64,000 nucleotides of DNA from Pseudomonas mendocina (GCF_900636545.1 NZ_LR134290.1:62001-126000), one strand, 5' to 3'. Shown: positions 9,708-18,622, counted from the stretch's first letter. Translations and numbers: made by a program. Notes: generated from the sequence alone by a model not told the origin.

Positions 9708-10363
9708 TGCAAGCCTCCGCGCATCCGGCCACGGCTCAGGCGTTTTTCCAGCAGGCGCATGCCGAGGTTGATCACCTGGGCCATGACGAAATACAGCAGC
9801 AGGGTCAGGGCGAAGATCTCCAGGGTCATGAAGGTCGCCTGGTCCAGCTGGCGGGCGCGGAAGGCCAGGTCGGACAGGGTGATCAGCGAGACCAGCGAGG
9901 TGTTCTTCAGCAGTTCGATCAGCAGGTTGGTGCCGGGCGGGATCGCTGCCAGCAGTGCCTGCGGCAGGATGATGCGCATGAAGCGTTTCGACGGTCGCAT
10001 GTTCAGCGCCGTGCAGGCCTCGTACTGACCCTTGGCCACCGAGCGGATGGCGCCGCGCATCACTTCCGCGCCATAGGCGCCGATGTGCAGGCCGAGGCCG
10101 ACGACGGCCACGGTGAAGGCGCTCATCTCGACGTTGAACGGCGGCATCGGCAGCACGAAGTACAGCCAGAACAGCTGCACCAGCAGCGAAGTGCCGCGAA
10201 AGATTTCGATATAGGTGATCGCCAGCCAGCGCAGTGGGGCGATGGGCGACAGCCGGCCCAGGGCGGCGATCACTGCCGAGACGATGGCCAGCAGCGAGCC
10301 CCAGAAGGTGACTTGCACGGTGACCCAGGCGCCTTGCAGCAGCAGGGGAAGAAGATCGGTCAT
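9704..10363 (-). CDS. ehuC: Ectoine/hydroxyectoine ABC transporter permease EhuC
   Basis: A 219-residue HisMQ-type permease, partner of EhuD. It shows GAWVTVQVTFWGSLLAIV at the N-terminus, a FRGTSLLVQLFWLYF segment, and the EAA loop GQYEACTALNMRPSKRFMRI. It lies 64 bases downstream of ehuB, and its stop overlaps the ehuD start by four bases. The loop spacing and length are normal for the family. As with EhuD, the ectoine substrate is read from context. Confidence 0.87.
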   Translation of the reverse strand: MTDLLPLLLQGAWVTVQVTFWGSLLAIVSAVIAALGRLSPIAPLRWLAITYIEIFRGTSLLVQLFWLYFVLPMPPFNVEMSAFTVAVVGLGLHIGAYGAEVMRGAIRSVAKGQYEACTALNMRPSKRFMRIILPQALLAAIPPGTNLLIELLKNTSLVSLITLSDLAFRARQLDQATFMTLEIFALTLLLYFVMAQVINLGMRLLEKRLSRGRMRGGLQ

Positions 10364-10427
10364 GAATGTCTACCGCTCGATGGACGCAAGCGCGCCACGC
10401 ACCGAAGTGCGCGGCTTGATCCGTTCA

Positions 10428-11273
10428 TTACTGGCCGCAGAGTTCGGCGGCGGTCTTGTCGGTGATGTTGGACTGGTCGAAACCGAAGGGCTTGACCGTG
10501 GCCAGGTGATCCTCGCTGCCGATCCATTCCTTCAATTGGGCATTGACCGCATCACGCAGCTCCTTGTCTTCCGGGCGGAAGGCCAGGGCGCCGTAGCCGG
10601 TGTGGGCCGGATCGTCCTTGAACTCGCTGATGGCTTCGACGCTGTCGCCGCCCTTGTCGGCCAGGCCCTTCATGGTCAGCTGAGTGCCGACCGCGGCATC
10701 GGCGCGACCGGCGCGCACGGCCTGCAACTGCGCGGTAGTGTCCGGCACCTGGAGGATCTGGTCGTCGCTGATGCCGGCGTTACGGGCATAGCCCAGGTTC
10801 ACCGTGCCGGACATGATCGCCAACTTGGCGCCGCTCTTGGCGATGTCTTCGTAGCTGTGCAGGTTCTTCGGGTTACCGGCCTTGGTCAGCAGCGTATCGG
10901 GCAACTGGTAGTGCGGGTCGGTGAACAGCACCTGCTTGCAGCGTTCGGGAGTGATGTACATGCCGGCGGCGATCAGGTCGAAGCGGCTGGCGCGCAGGCC
11001 GGGGATCAAGGAGCCCCATTCGGTGAGCACCGGGTTGATCTTCTCCACGCCCATGCGCTCGAAGATCTTCTTGACGATTTCTGGCGACTCGCCGGTGACG
11101 CTGCCGTCGAGGGCGGTATAGGCGAACGGCGTTTCGTTGGCGTAACCGATGCGTACGCTGCTGCTGTCCTTGACCTTGTCCAGCGTGGACGCCTGGGTGC
11201 CGGTAGCAAAACCGGCGATCAGTACGGAGGCCAGTGCGAGGTGGCCGAGTCGGGAGGGAATAACGCTGCTCAT
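10428..11273 (-). CDS. ehuB: Periplasmic ectoine/hydroxyectoine-binding protein EhuB
   Basis: A 281-residue solute-binding protein of the amino-acid cluster. It has a cleavable signal peptide ending near ATGTQAS, then VRIGYANETPFAY, a WGSLIPGLRASRFDLIAAGMYITPERC segment and a C-terminal CGQ. It captures ectoine or hydroxyectoine in the periplasm for EhuCD-EhuA. The frame is open 11 codons upstream. ATG 11273 is chosen because AGGAG stands eight bases before it and the signal peptide starts there. It is the first gene of the ehuBCDA operon and diverges from enuR, whose product probably controls it from the shared intergenic region. Confidence 0.9.
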   Translation of the reverse strand: MSSVIPSRLGHLALASVLIAGFATGTQASTLDKVKDSSSVRIGYANETPFAYTALDGSVTGESPEIVKKIFERMGVEKINPVLTEWGSLIPGLRASRFDLIAAGMYITPERCKQVLFTDPHYQLPDTLLTKAGNPKNLHSYEDIAKSGAKLAIMSGTVNLGYARNAGISDDQILQVPDTTAQLQAVRAGRADAAVGTQLTMKGLADKGGDSVEAISEFKDDPAHTGYGALAFRPEDKELRDAVNAQLKEWIGSEDHLATVKPFGFDQSNITDKTAAELCGQ

Positions 11274-11505
11274 CGTGGTGTTCTCCTGTTTCTTGTAGTC
11301 CGCCAATGGCGGCGTGCTGTGCTAGGAGGCAGGTAAATCAAGAGCGTTGGTGACGCGCTGTGCGTCGGGTGGTGTTGTTAAAGGTCTGTTTCCACCCATG
11401 GTCCGAGCATACAAAGGCTTTTTTCGCTGCGGCATTGCACTAGGACAATTGAATCGCAAGGCTGCTCGCGGGATGCTGGGGCCTCGTCGCCGGAGAGAGC
11501 CATCG
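11274..11505. promoter_or_regulatory. Divergent ehuB / enuR control region
   Basis: This 232-base gap carries the promoters for both ehuBCDA and enuR. EnuR-type MocR regulators repress such promoters until the inducer binds their PLP. I see an AT-richer stretch around 11395-11455 containing CTAGGACAATTGAA, which would suit a promoter/operator. No operator can be fixed with certainty by eye. Confidence 0.5.
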
Positions 11506-12903
11506 ATGCACAACTGGAAGAAGGCCTTGGCCAACGCTCGCCCGGGCGAATCGAAATACAAGCTGCTGGTTCAGGCGGTCGCCGCCGACATCGAACAGGG
11601 TACCCTGATCGACGGTCAACGGTTGCCACCGCAACGTCAGGTTTCAGATGCGCTGGGCATCAGCGTGCAGACCGTGACCAATGCCTACAAGGAGTTGGAG
11701 CGCCAGGGCCGCGTGCGTTGTGAGGTGGGCCGTGGCAGCTTCGTCTCGCGGCGCACCAGCGAGCGCGTGGCCACCAGCATGCTCGATAGCAGCGAGCAGG
11801 CGCTGATGGACTTTTCCAATGCACGCATCCTGCACACCGACGCCCACGATCGTCTGTGGCGGCAGACCTGTCTGGAGCTGGCGCAGGAGCCGGATCAGCC
11901 GTGGATTCACGCCTTCCGCCCGATTGCCGGCATGCAGCACCAGCGCGAGGCCGCGGTGCGCTGGCTGGCGCGTCTGGGCATGAACGTGGGCATCGAGGAC
12001 GTGCTGCTGACCAGCGGCGCCGCCCACGGTATTTTCCTCGCCCTGGCTACCCTGGCCGGTCCGGATGACGTGGTGCTCTGCGAAGGCCTGACCGACCACG
12101 GCGCCATCGGCAGCTCGCAGGTGCTCGGCTTCACCCTCAAGGGCCTGGAGATGGATCGCTACGGCCTGAACCCCGAGCATTTCGAGGACATGTGCGGTAA
12201 CGAACGAATCACCGCTTTGGTTTGTACGCCCAACCTGAACAACCCGACCAGCGCGCTGATGCCCGACGAGCGCCGCCGCGAGATCGCCGAGATCGCCCGC
12301 CGCTATGGCGTGTACATCATCGAGGACGACGTCTACGGCCCGCTGCTTGCCGGCCAGCAGGCCACGCGGCCACTGAGTCACTACGCGCCGGAGCTGTCGT
12401 TCTATTGCACCAGCATGACCAAGTCGGTGCTCACCGGTCTGCGCATCGGTTACCTAGTGATGCCCAAACGCCTGGCCCTGCGCACCGAGAGCATCCTGCG
12501 GGTCAACAGCTGGATGGCGCCTTCGCTGCTCGGGGAGATCGCCACGCGCTGGATCGACTCCGGCGAGGCCGAAGATCTGGTGCAGTTGCAGCGGCAATTG
12601 CTGGCCAACCGGCAGGCGTTGGTGGAGCAGGAGCTGGGCGAACACCTGATCGGCAACCACCCCTATTCGCTCAACAGCTGGCTGCGTGTGCCCGAAGGCT
12701 GGGAGACCGATGGCCTCCTGCGCGAACTACGCCGGCGCAATGTCGCGCTGACTCTGCCCGACCCGTTCGTTCCGCCCGGCATGCCGCGTCCGCGAGCGGT
12801 GCGCCTGTGCGTCGGCGCCGAATGCAGCGAAGCGAAGATGCGCCAGGGCGTGCAGATCGTGCGTGACGTCTTCGAGCAGTACCCGAAGGTGCATGATTTT
12901 TGA
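11506..12903 (+). CDS. enuR: MocR/GntR-type PLP-dependent regulator of ectoine catabolism EnuR
   Basis: A 465-residue chimeric regulator. An N-terminal winged helix of the GntR type (about residues 12-80: LPPQRQVSDALGISVQTVTNAYKELERQGRV) is joined to a fold-type I aminotransferase-like domain. The PLP-anchoring lysine is Lys306 in SMTKSVLTGLRIGYL. In characterised EnuR proteins this lysine-PLP reacts with the ectoine intermediates N-alpha-acetyl-diaminobutyrate and diaminobutyrate, relieving repression. The frame is open 53 codons upstream. ATG 11506 is preferred because GGAGAGAG precedes it and the DNA-binding domain starts normally. The gene is divergent from ehuB. In most known loci eutBC follows directly; here an unrelated low-GC gene intervenes. 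Confidence 0.88.
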   Translation: MHNWKKALANARPGESKYKLLVQAVAADIEQGTLIDGQRLPPQRQVSDALGISVQTVTNAYKELERQGRVRCEVGRGSFVSRRTSERVATSMLDSSEQALMDFSNARILHTDAHDRLWRQTCLELAQEPDQPWIHAFRPIAGMQHQREAAVRWLARLGMNVGIEDVLLTSGAAHGIFLALATLAGPDDVVLCEGLTDHGAIGSSQVLGFTLKGLEMDRYGLNPEHFEDMCGNERITALVCTPNLNNPTSALMPDERRREIAEIARRYGVYIIEDDVYGPLLAGQQATRPLSHYAPELSFYCTSMTKSVLTGLRIGYLVMPKRLALRTESILRVNSWMAPSLLGEIATRWIDSGEAEDLVQLQRQLLANRQALVEQELGEHLIGNHPYSLNSWLRVPEGWETDGLLRELRRRNVALTLPDPFVPPGMPRPRAVRLCVGAECSEAKMRQGVQIVRDVFEQYPKVHDF

Positions 12904-13000
12904 GTGGGCGGTTGGCCATTTCGAGGATTGAGAGCAGTAGAAAAACCTGAGCTCTTGCGCGTGTAGTTGAGTCTTTTCGGCTGGCCGAACATGTAGCGAT

Positions 13001-13540
13001 TTAGGGGATTAGGCCTTGCTCACGAGCTTTAACCAACATCCTTTCGATTGAATCGATGTGAGCGCCGCAGTGACCAATCAAATTGTATTCATTGCTCAAA
13101 CCATACTTGGCCAGGTCCGCGGCAATTAGCTGGTAGTCCATGTTCCTCATGGTGCCTGAAGCTAGCACCTCAACCTTAGGCCAAGGATCAAAATCAGTCT
13201 CTTGCCAGCGCGAGTGGTCGACTTCTGATCCTTCTTTGGCCACTACAATATCGTACTCACGCTCTATCAAACGGCTTTCAGTTGGTACTGGCCCCACATG
13301 CTCAGAGTGGCCACGAATGCCTTTGAACGCGACGATGTAGGTGTACTCATTGCACAGTTGCTGCAGCGCTTTATCAGTTTTTAATTGCTTCGCGTCACTG
13401 AATGCGTACTGCACAGCTGCCCTTGAACTGGAGAGGCAAGCACTGAAATGGCGGCCGAACTCAACAGGGTCAAACTGCGACCTGCGCATATCTTGGAGGT
13501 AGGCTTTCGCGTGACTGAGGGTGGTTTGGTATTTATCCAT
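13001..13540 (-). CDS. Hypothetical protein, possible HEPN-like, low GC insertion
   Basis: A 179-residue protein that I do not recognise by name. It is predicted helical in its first 90 residues, with a conserved-looking FSACLSSSRAAVQYAF segment. A stretch IRGHSEHVGPVPTESR follows, in which R-x4-H resembles the catalytic motif of HEPN RNases. That is a weak pattern match only. Base composition (visibly near 50% GC, with many AT-rich codons) is unlike the ~65% GC neighbours. It lies on the opposite strand to enuR and eutB, so it looks like a single-gene insertion. ATG 13540 is preferred because AGGA precedes it; ATG 13549 is three codons earlier. No antitoxin-like partner is visible. Confidence 0.65.
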   Translation of the reverse strand: MDKYQTTLSHAKAYLQDMRRSQFDPVEFGRHFSACLSSSRAAVQYAFSDAKQLKTDKALQQLCNEYTYIVAFKGIRGHSEHVGPVPTESRLIEREYDIVVAKEGSEVDHSRWQETDFDPWPKVEVLASGTMRNMDYQLIAADLAKYGLSNEYNLIGHCGAHIDSIERMLVKAREQGLIP

Positions 13541-13711
13541 GCAGTGCATTTCCTGACGAGCAGATCGACAGCAGGTATTGGAAAAATACACCGGGCAAAA
13601 AGGAACACCTACCTGCTCACTCACAAGCCAGATAAAAAATCGTCCTAGTACATTCAGCCGCTCAATTTCCCGCTCATACACTCGGCCGCACACCTTCACG
13701 GAACGTGCGCC

Positions 13712-14683
13712 ATGTCTTCCATCACCGCCGACGATCTACTCAAGGCCCGCCAGCGTATCGCCGGCCTGGTGCGCCAGACGCCGCTGGAGCACTCGCCGAG
13801 CCTGAGTCGCCTGGCCGGCGTGCCGGTGTGGTTGAAGCTGGAATCGCAGCAGGCCACTGGCAGCTTCAAGCTGCGTGGTGCGAGCAATGCTGTGGCGCAA
13901 CTGGATGCCGAGCGCAAACGCCTCGGCGTGGTCACGGCCTCCACCGGTAACCATGGCCGGGCGCTGGCCTTCGCCGCCGCGCAGCAGGGCGTGAAGGCCA
14001 TCGTCTGCCTCTCCGAGCTGGTGCCGCAGAACAAGGTGCGCGCCATTCGTGAACTGGGCGCCGAGGTGGTGATCAGCGGTCGCAGCCAGGACGACGCCCA
14101 GCTGGAAGCGCTGCGTATCGCCCGCGAACAGGGCGCCGCATTTATCCCGCCGTTCGACCATCCGCATGTGATCGCCGGCCAGGGCAGCCTGGGCCTGGAG
14201 ATTCTCGAGCAGTGCCCCGACGTTTGCGAAGTGCTGGTGCCGTTGTCGGGTGGCGGCCTGTTCGCGGGCGTGGCGCTGGCGATCAACGCGGCCAGTCCGG
14301 CGATTCGCACCCATGGCATCAGCATGCAGCTGGGCGCCGCCATGCATGCCAGCCTCGAGGCCGGCGAACCGGTCGAGGTAGAGGAACTGCCAACCCTGGC
14401 CGATTCCCTCGGCGGCGGTATCGGTCTGGATAACCGCTTTACCTATTCCATCACCCGCGAGCTGTGCGACGAGGTTCATTTGCTCGACGAGGCGTCCATC
14501 GCCCGTGGCATCCGCCACGCCTACCGCGAAGAAAGGCTGGTGGTCGAGGGCGCCGCAGCGGTCGGCATCGCCGCTCTGCTCGATGGCCTGATCGAACCGC
14601 GTGGCCCGGTGGTGGTGGTGATCAGCGGCCGCAATATCGATATCGATCAGCACCTGCGCGTGCTCAACGGCGCCGACGCCTGA
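13712..14683 (+). CDS. eutB: Hydroxyectoine utilization dehydratase EutB (threonine-dehydratase-like)
   Basis: A 323-residue fold-type II PLP enzyme of the threonine/serine dehydratase family. The cofactor lysine is Lys53 in TGSFKLRGA, with a STGNHGRALAFAA substrate loop and a glycine-rich phosphate-binding loop SGGGLFAGV. On its own it could be called threonine dehydratase. The link to EutC, DoeA and DoeB and to enuR/ehu makes it EutB, which takes part in turning 5-hydroxyectoine into ectoine. It probably heads a eutBC-doeAB transcript; eutC starts 9 bases after its stop. The usual partner EutA is not present in this window. Confidence 0.87.
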   Translation: MSSITADDLLKARQRIAGLVRQTPLEHSPSLSRLAGVPVWLKLESQQATGSFKLRGASNAVAQLDAERKRLGVVTASTGNHGRALAFAAAQQGVKAIVCLSELVPQNKVRAIRELGAEVVISGRSQDDAQLEALRIAREQGAAFIPPFDHPHVIAGQGSLGLEILEQCPDVCEVLVPLSGGGLFAGVALAINAASPAIRTHGISMQLGAAMHASLEAGEPVEVEELPTLADSLGGGIGLDNRFTYSITRELCDEVHLLDEASIARGIRHAYREERLVVEGAAAVGIAALLDGLIEPRGPVVVVISGRNIDIDQHLRVLNGADA

Positions 14684-14692
14684 GGAGTCCCC

Positions 14693-15670
14693 ATGGCCAA
14701 GACCCTGATTCTCAACCAGGCCGACCTGCGCGACTGCGTCGGCCTCGACACCGACAGCCTGGCAGTGGTGGAAAACGCCTTCCGCCTGCTGGCCACTGCC
14801 GCCGTGGCGATGCCGCCGATCCTGCGTCTGGACGTGCCCGAGCATAACGGCGAGGTGGACGTGAAGACCGCTTACCTGCCCGGAGTGGCGCACTTCGCGA
14901 TCAAGGTCAGCCCCGGTTTCTTCGACAACCCCAAGCTTGGCCTGCCCAGCCTCAATGGCCTGATGATGCTGTTCTCGGCACAGACCGGCCTGGCCGATGC
15001 GCTGCTGCTGGACAACGGCTACCTCACTGCCGTGCGCACTGCCGCCGCCGGCGCTATCGCCGCCAAATGGCTGGCCCGCGAAGATGCCAAGGTGGTCGCC
15101 ATCCTCGGTGCTGGCGAGCAGGCGCGCCTGCAGCTGCAGGCCCTGCGTCTGGTGCGCGAGGTGCGCGAGGTGCGTATCTGGGCGCGTGATCCCGCCAAGG
15201 CCCAGGCCATGGCTGCCGAACTGAATGATGCACGCGCCGTGGACAGCGTCGACGCGGCGCTCGATGGTGCCGATATCGCCATCACCACCACGCCCAGTCG
15301 CGAGCCGCTGATCCAGCCGCAGCACCTGCGCTCCGGCCTGCATATCACTGCCATGGGTTCGGATGCCGAGCACAAGAACGAAATCGCTCCGGCCGTACTG
15401 GCGCGGGTCGATGCCTACGTGGCGGATCGCCTGAGCCAGACCCGCGTGCTTGGTGAGCTCAATCACGCCATCGCCGCCGGCCTGGTGCATGCCGAGGATG
15501 ACTTCGCCGAGCTCGGCCAGGTCATCGCCGGCCAGCGTCCCGGTCGCACCGCGCCCGAGCAGATCACCCTGTGCGACCTGACCGGCACCGGCGCTCAGGA
15601 CACCGCCATCGCCAGTCTTGCCTACCAGCGCGCCGTCGCGGCCGGCAAAGGCCTCAGTTTCGATTCCTGA
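14693..15670 (+). CDS. eutC: Ectoine utilization protein EutC (ornithine cyclodeaminase / mu-crystallin family)
   Basis: A 325-residue NAD-binding enzyme. The N-terminal half has the substrate region VKTAYLPGVAHFAIKVSPGF, followed by a Rossmann fold with the dinucleotide loop AILGAGEQARLQLQAL and the ITAMGSDAEHKNEI segment typical of ornithine cyclodeaminases. EutC is thought to act with EutB in converting hydroxyectoine to ectoine, possibly as an imine reductase-type step; the biochemistry is not fully settled. It is separated by nine bases from eutB and 57 bases from doeA, so it is part of the same operon. Confidence 0.87.
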   Translation: MAKTLILNQADLRDCVGLDTDSLAVVENAFRLLATAAVAMPPILRLDVPEHNGEVDVKTAYLPGVAHFAIKVSPGFFDNPKLGLPSLNGLMMLFSAQTGLADALLLDNGYLTAVRTAAAGAIAAKWLAREDAKVVAILGAGEQARLQLQALRLVREVREVRIWARDPAKAQAMAAELNDARAVDSVDAALDGADIAITTTPSREPLIQPQHLRSGLHITAMGSDAEHKNEIAPAVLARVDAYVADRLSQTRVLGELNHAIAAGLVHAEDDFAELGQVIAGQRPGRTAPEQITLCDLTGTGAQDTAIASLAYQRAVAAGKGLSFDS

Positions 15671-15727
15671 AACCTGCGGGCGCGGCACGCCGCGCCTGAA
15701 TAACCGTTCCATCACGAGGGCAACGCA

Positions 15728-16918
15728 ATGTCCGAAATCGTCGTCAACCTCCCCTTCAGCCGGGAGGAATATGCCCAGCGCCTGGCCAAGACGCGCAACG
15801 CCATGCAGGCCAGGGGCATCGAGCTGCTGATCGTCACCGATCCGTCCAACATGGCCTGGCTCACCGGTTATGACGGCTGGTCGTTCTACGTGCACCAGTG
15901 CGTGCTGCTGGCGCTCGATGGCGAGCCGGTCTGGTACGGTCGCGGCCAGGACGCCAACGGCGCCAAGCGCACGGTGTTCATGCAGCCGAGCAATATCGTC
16001 GGCTACCCCGACCACTACGTGCAGTCCACCGAGCGCCACCCGATGGACTACCTGTCCAAGGAGGTCATCGACGCCCGTGGCTGGGACAGGCTCTGCATCG
16101 GCGTCGAACTGGATAACTACTACTTCAGCGCCGCCGCCTATGGCTCGCTGCAGCGCAACCTGCCGAACGCGCGTTTCGTCGATTCGACTGCGCTGGTCAA
16201 CTGGCAGCGGGCGATCAAGTCGCCCACCGAGATCAGCTACATGCGCGTCGCGGCGAAGATCGTCGAGCAGATGCACGCGGCGATCTTCGACAAGATCGAG
16301 CCGGGCCTGCGCAAGAACGAGCTGGTGGCCGAGATCTACCGCACCGGCATCCTCGGTGCAGACGGCCATGGCGGCGACTATCCGGCCATCGTCCCGCTGC
16401 TGCCCACCGGCGCCGATGCCAGCGCGCCGCACCTGACCTGGGACGACTCGCCGATGATCAGCGGCGCCGGTACCTTCTTCGAGATCGCCGGTTGCTACAA
16501 GCGCTATCACTGCCCGCTGTCGCGCACCATCTACCTGGGCAAGCCGCCGCAGCATTTCCTCGACGGCGAGAAGGCTGTGGTCGAAGGCATCGCCGCCGGC
16601 CTGGAAGCAGCCAAGCCGGGCAATACCACCGGCGATATCGCCCGCGCCTTCTTCAAGGTGCTGGAGAAGTTCGGCATCCACAAAGACAGCCGCTGCGGCT
16701 ACCCCATCGGTATCAGTTATCCACCGGACTGGGGCGAGCGCACCATGAGCCTGCGCCCGAGCGACGAGAGCGTGCTGCAGCCGGGGATGACCTTCCACTT
16801 CATGCCCGGCCTGTGGCTGGACGACTGGGGCCTGGAGATCACCGAGTCGATCCTGATCACCGACAGCGGCGTGGAAACCTTCTGCGACGTGCCGCGCAAA
16901 CTGTTCGTGAAGGACTGA
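15728..16918 (+). CDS. doeA: Ectoine hydrolase DoeA (EutD)
   Basis: A 396-residue M24 (creatinase/prolidase fold) enzyme. The N-terminal creatinase domain is seen in LVTDPSNMAWLTGYDGWSFYVHQ and the pita-bread catalytic domain from about residue 170, with ADGHGGDYPAIVPL and a GWGLEITESI-like end. It opens the ectoine ring to N-acetyl-L-2,4-diaminobutyrate in the cytoplasm, the first committed step of ectoine breakdown. It forms a functional pair with DoeB. The start ATG 15728 follows GAGGGCAACGC. A REP-like element fills the gap to doeB. Confidence 0.92.
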   Translation: MSEIVVNLPFSREEYAQRLAKTRNAMQARGIELLIVTDPSNMAWLTGYDGWSFYVHQCVLLALDGEPVWYGRGQDANGAKRTVFMQPSNIVGYPDHYVQSTERHPMDYLSKEVIDARGWDRLCIGVELDNYYFSAAAYGSLQRNLPNARFVDSTALVNWQRAIKSPTEISYMRVAAKIVEQMHAAIFDKIEPGLRKNELVAEIYRTGILGADGHGGDYPAIVPLLPTGADASAPHLTWDDSPMISGAGTFFEIAGCYKRYHCPLSRTIYLGKPPQHFLDGEKAVVEGIAAGLEAAKPGNTTGDIARAFFKVLEKFGIHKDSRCGYPIGISYPPDWGERTMSLRPSDESVLQPGMTFHFMPGLWLDDWGLEITESILITDSGVETFCDVPRKLFVKD

Positions 16919-16939
16919 TCCTGTGGCTGCCGCTCCACC

Positions 16940-17010
16940 TGTAGGAGCGGCCGGGCGGTGATCCGCTTTAGCCGCGAAGTTTTCCAGTCGCGGCTAAAGC
17001 CCCTCCCACA
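16940..17010. repeat. REP-like inverted pair between doeA and doeB
   Basis: Facing units GTAGGAGCGGCCGGGCGG..TTTAGCCGCGA and TCGCGGCTAAAGCCCCTCCCAC. They fill most of the 118-base gap between two genes that should be one transcript. A hairpin here could change message stability or relative expression of doeB. Confidence 0.75.
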
Positions 17011-17036
17011 ATGAGCTCCATCTTGAAGGCCCGACC

Positions 17037-18038
17037 ATGACCCAACTGCGCGACAACCCCATCAGCCCCACGGTCGATTTCGACCGTGACGGCGTACAGC
17101 ACGGCTTCCTCAAGCTGCCCTATTCCCGTGACGATTCGGCCTGGGGTGCGGTGATGATCCCGCTCACCGTGGTGAAGAACGGCAGCGGCCCCACCGCGCT
17201 GCTTACCGGTGGCAACCATGGCGACGAGTACGAAGGCCCGCTGGCGCTGAGCAAGCTGGCCCAGCGCCTGCGCGCCGAGGACGTCACTGGCCGGGTGATC
17301 ATCGTGCCGTTCATGAACACCCCGGCCGTGCAGGCCGGCACCCGCACCTCGCCGATCGACCAGGGCAATCTCAACCGCAGCTTCCCCGGCAAGCCGGACG
17401 GCACGGTGACGCAGAAGATCGCCGATTACTTCCAGCGCAGCCTGCTGCCCATGGCCGACGTGGTGCTGGATATCCATTCCGGCGGCAAGACCCTGGAATT
17501 TCTGCCCTTCGCCGCCTGTCACGTGCTGCCGGACAAGGCCCAGGACGCCGCCTGCGCCGCCGGCATGCGCGCCTTCGCCGCGCCCTACTGCATGCGCATG
17601 CTGGAGCTCGATGCGGTGGGCATGTACGACACCGCCGCCGAGGAACAGGGCAAGGTCTTCGTCACCACCGAGCTGGGTGGCGGCGGCAGCAGCACGGCGA
17701 AAAGCCTGGCCATCGCCGAGCGCGGCGTGCGCAACCTGTTGATCCACTTCGGCCTGCTGCAGGGTGAGATCGAGGCAGGCGAGTCGGTGATGCTGGATAT
17801 GCCCGACGGCGACTGCTTCGTCGCCAGCGAAGACGATGGCCTGCTGGAGATGTGCCGCGATCTCGGCGAGCTGGTCGAGAAGGGCGAAGTGATCGCCCGC
17901 GTGCACAGCGCCCGTCGTACCGGCGCGCCGGCTGCCGAATATCGCGCCAAACGCAGTGGCCTGCTCGCTGCGCGGCATTTTCCGGGGTTAGTAAAAAGTG
18001 GTGATACCCTCGCCGTGATTGCCGAGGTGGTGGGCTAG
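17037..18038 (+). CDS. doeB: N-acetyl-L-2,4-diaminobutyrate deacetylase DoeB (EutE)
   Basis: A 333-residue zinc enzyme of the succinylglutamate desuccinylase/aspartoacylase family. The metal site is visible as GGNHGDEYEGP (His and Glu ligands) and the later DIHSGG (third ligand His). A FMNTPAVQAGTRTSPIDQGNLNRSFPG substrate loop is also present. It removes acetate from the product of DoeA to give L-2,4-diaminobutyrate, which then goes to the aminotransferase. It lies after doeA in the same direction, with REP-like repeats on both sides. The assignment rests on the family plus the locus. Confidence 0.92.
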   Translation: MTQLRDNPISPTVDFDRDGVQHGFLKLPYSRDDSAWGAVMIPLTVVKNGSGPTALLTGGNHGDEYEGPLALSKLAQRLRAEDVTGRVIIVPFMNTPAVQAGTRTSPIDQGNLNRSFPGKPDGTVTQKIADYFQRSLLPMADVVLDIHSGGKTLEFLPFAACHVLPDKAQDAACAAGMRAFAAPYCMRMLELDAVGMYDTAAEEQGKVFVTTELGGGGSSTAKSLAIAERGVRNLLIHFGLLQGEIEAGESVMLDMPDGDCFVASEDDGLLEMCRDLGELVEKGEVIARVHSARRTGAPAAEYRAKRSGLLAARHFPGLVKSGDTLAVIAEVVG

Positions 18039-18043
18039 AAACG

Positions 18044-18101
18044 GTCGCGGCTAAAGCCCCTTCCACAGTCTGAGTGTCTCGTGGGAGGGGCTTTAGCCGC
18101 G
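18044..18101. repeat. REP-like inverted pair between doeB and the AsnC gene
   Basis: TCGCGGCTAAAGCCCCTTCCACA followed by GTGGGAGGGGCTTTAGCCGCGA, a near-perfect inverted pair with about 15 bases between. It is the third such element in the ectoine locus. Confidence 0.8.
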
Positions 18102-18145
18102 ATCTGGCCTCTACATCTTTAAACCCTTAGTCAACCGAGAAGCCG

Positions 18146-18622
18146 ATGCACAAGCTCGACCGCTATGACCTGAAGATTCTGCGCATCCTTGCCGAGGATG
18201 GGCGGATCACCAAGTCGGCCCTGGCCGAGGCGATCAACCTCTCGGTGACACCGGCCTGGGAGCGGGTACGCAAGCTGGAAAGCGCCGGGCTGATCAAGGG
18301 CTACCGCGCGCAGATCGACTGGGCCGCGCTGTTCAGGAGCCAGCAGGTGCTGGTGGAAATCACCCTGGCCCGCCACACCGCACAGGATATGCGCCGCTTC
18401 GAACAACGCCTGGCCGAGGAGCCGGAGGTGGGCTTCTGCTACGCCACCGGCGGCGGTGTCGACTACATCGCCATGATCCGTGCCCGCGATATCGATCACT
18501 ACCAGCGCTTCATCGACCAGTTGCTGCTGGAAGACCTGGGCATCGAGCGCTATTTCACCTACATCGTCACCAAGACCATCAAGGCGGACGCCTCGGGTGC
18601 GCCCGCTGAGTTGGACGACTGA
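18146..18622 (+). CDS. doeX: AsnC/Lrp-family regulator of the ectoine locus (DoeX-type)
   Basis: A 158-residue feast/famine regulator. The helix-turn-helix is at about residues 5-55 (YDLKILRILAEDGRITKSALAEAINLSVTPAWERVRKLESAGLI) and the C-terminal RAM effector domain follows. Such a gene accompanies doeA/doeB in many ectoine-degrading bacteria and is thought to sense a catabolic intermediate such as diaminobutyrate, adding to EnuR control. It is oriented with eutBC-doeAB but separated from doeB by a REP pair, so it may have its own promoter. The doeX name rests on context. Confidence 0.78.
   Translation: MHKLDRYDLKILRILAEDGRITKSALAEAINLSVTPAWERVRKLESAGLIKGYRAQIDWAALFRSQQVLVEITLARHTAQDMRRFEQRLAEEPEVGFCYATGGGVDYIAMIRARDIDHYQRFIDQLLLEDLGIERYFTYIVTKTIKADASGAPAELDD

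Noticed and set aside
13736..16798. A 1020-codon open frame on the minus strand across eutB, eutC and doeA
   Set aside because: It is antisense to three well-supported enzymes. The His/Gln/Val-rich composition is what the complement of high-GC coding frames gives, and no family motif is seen.
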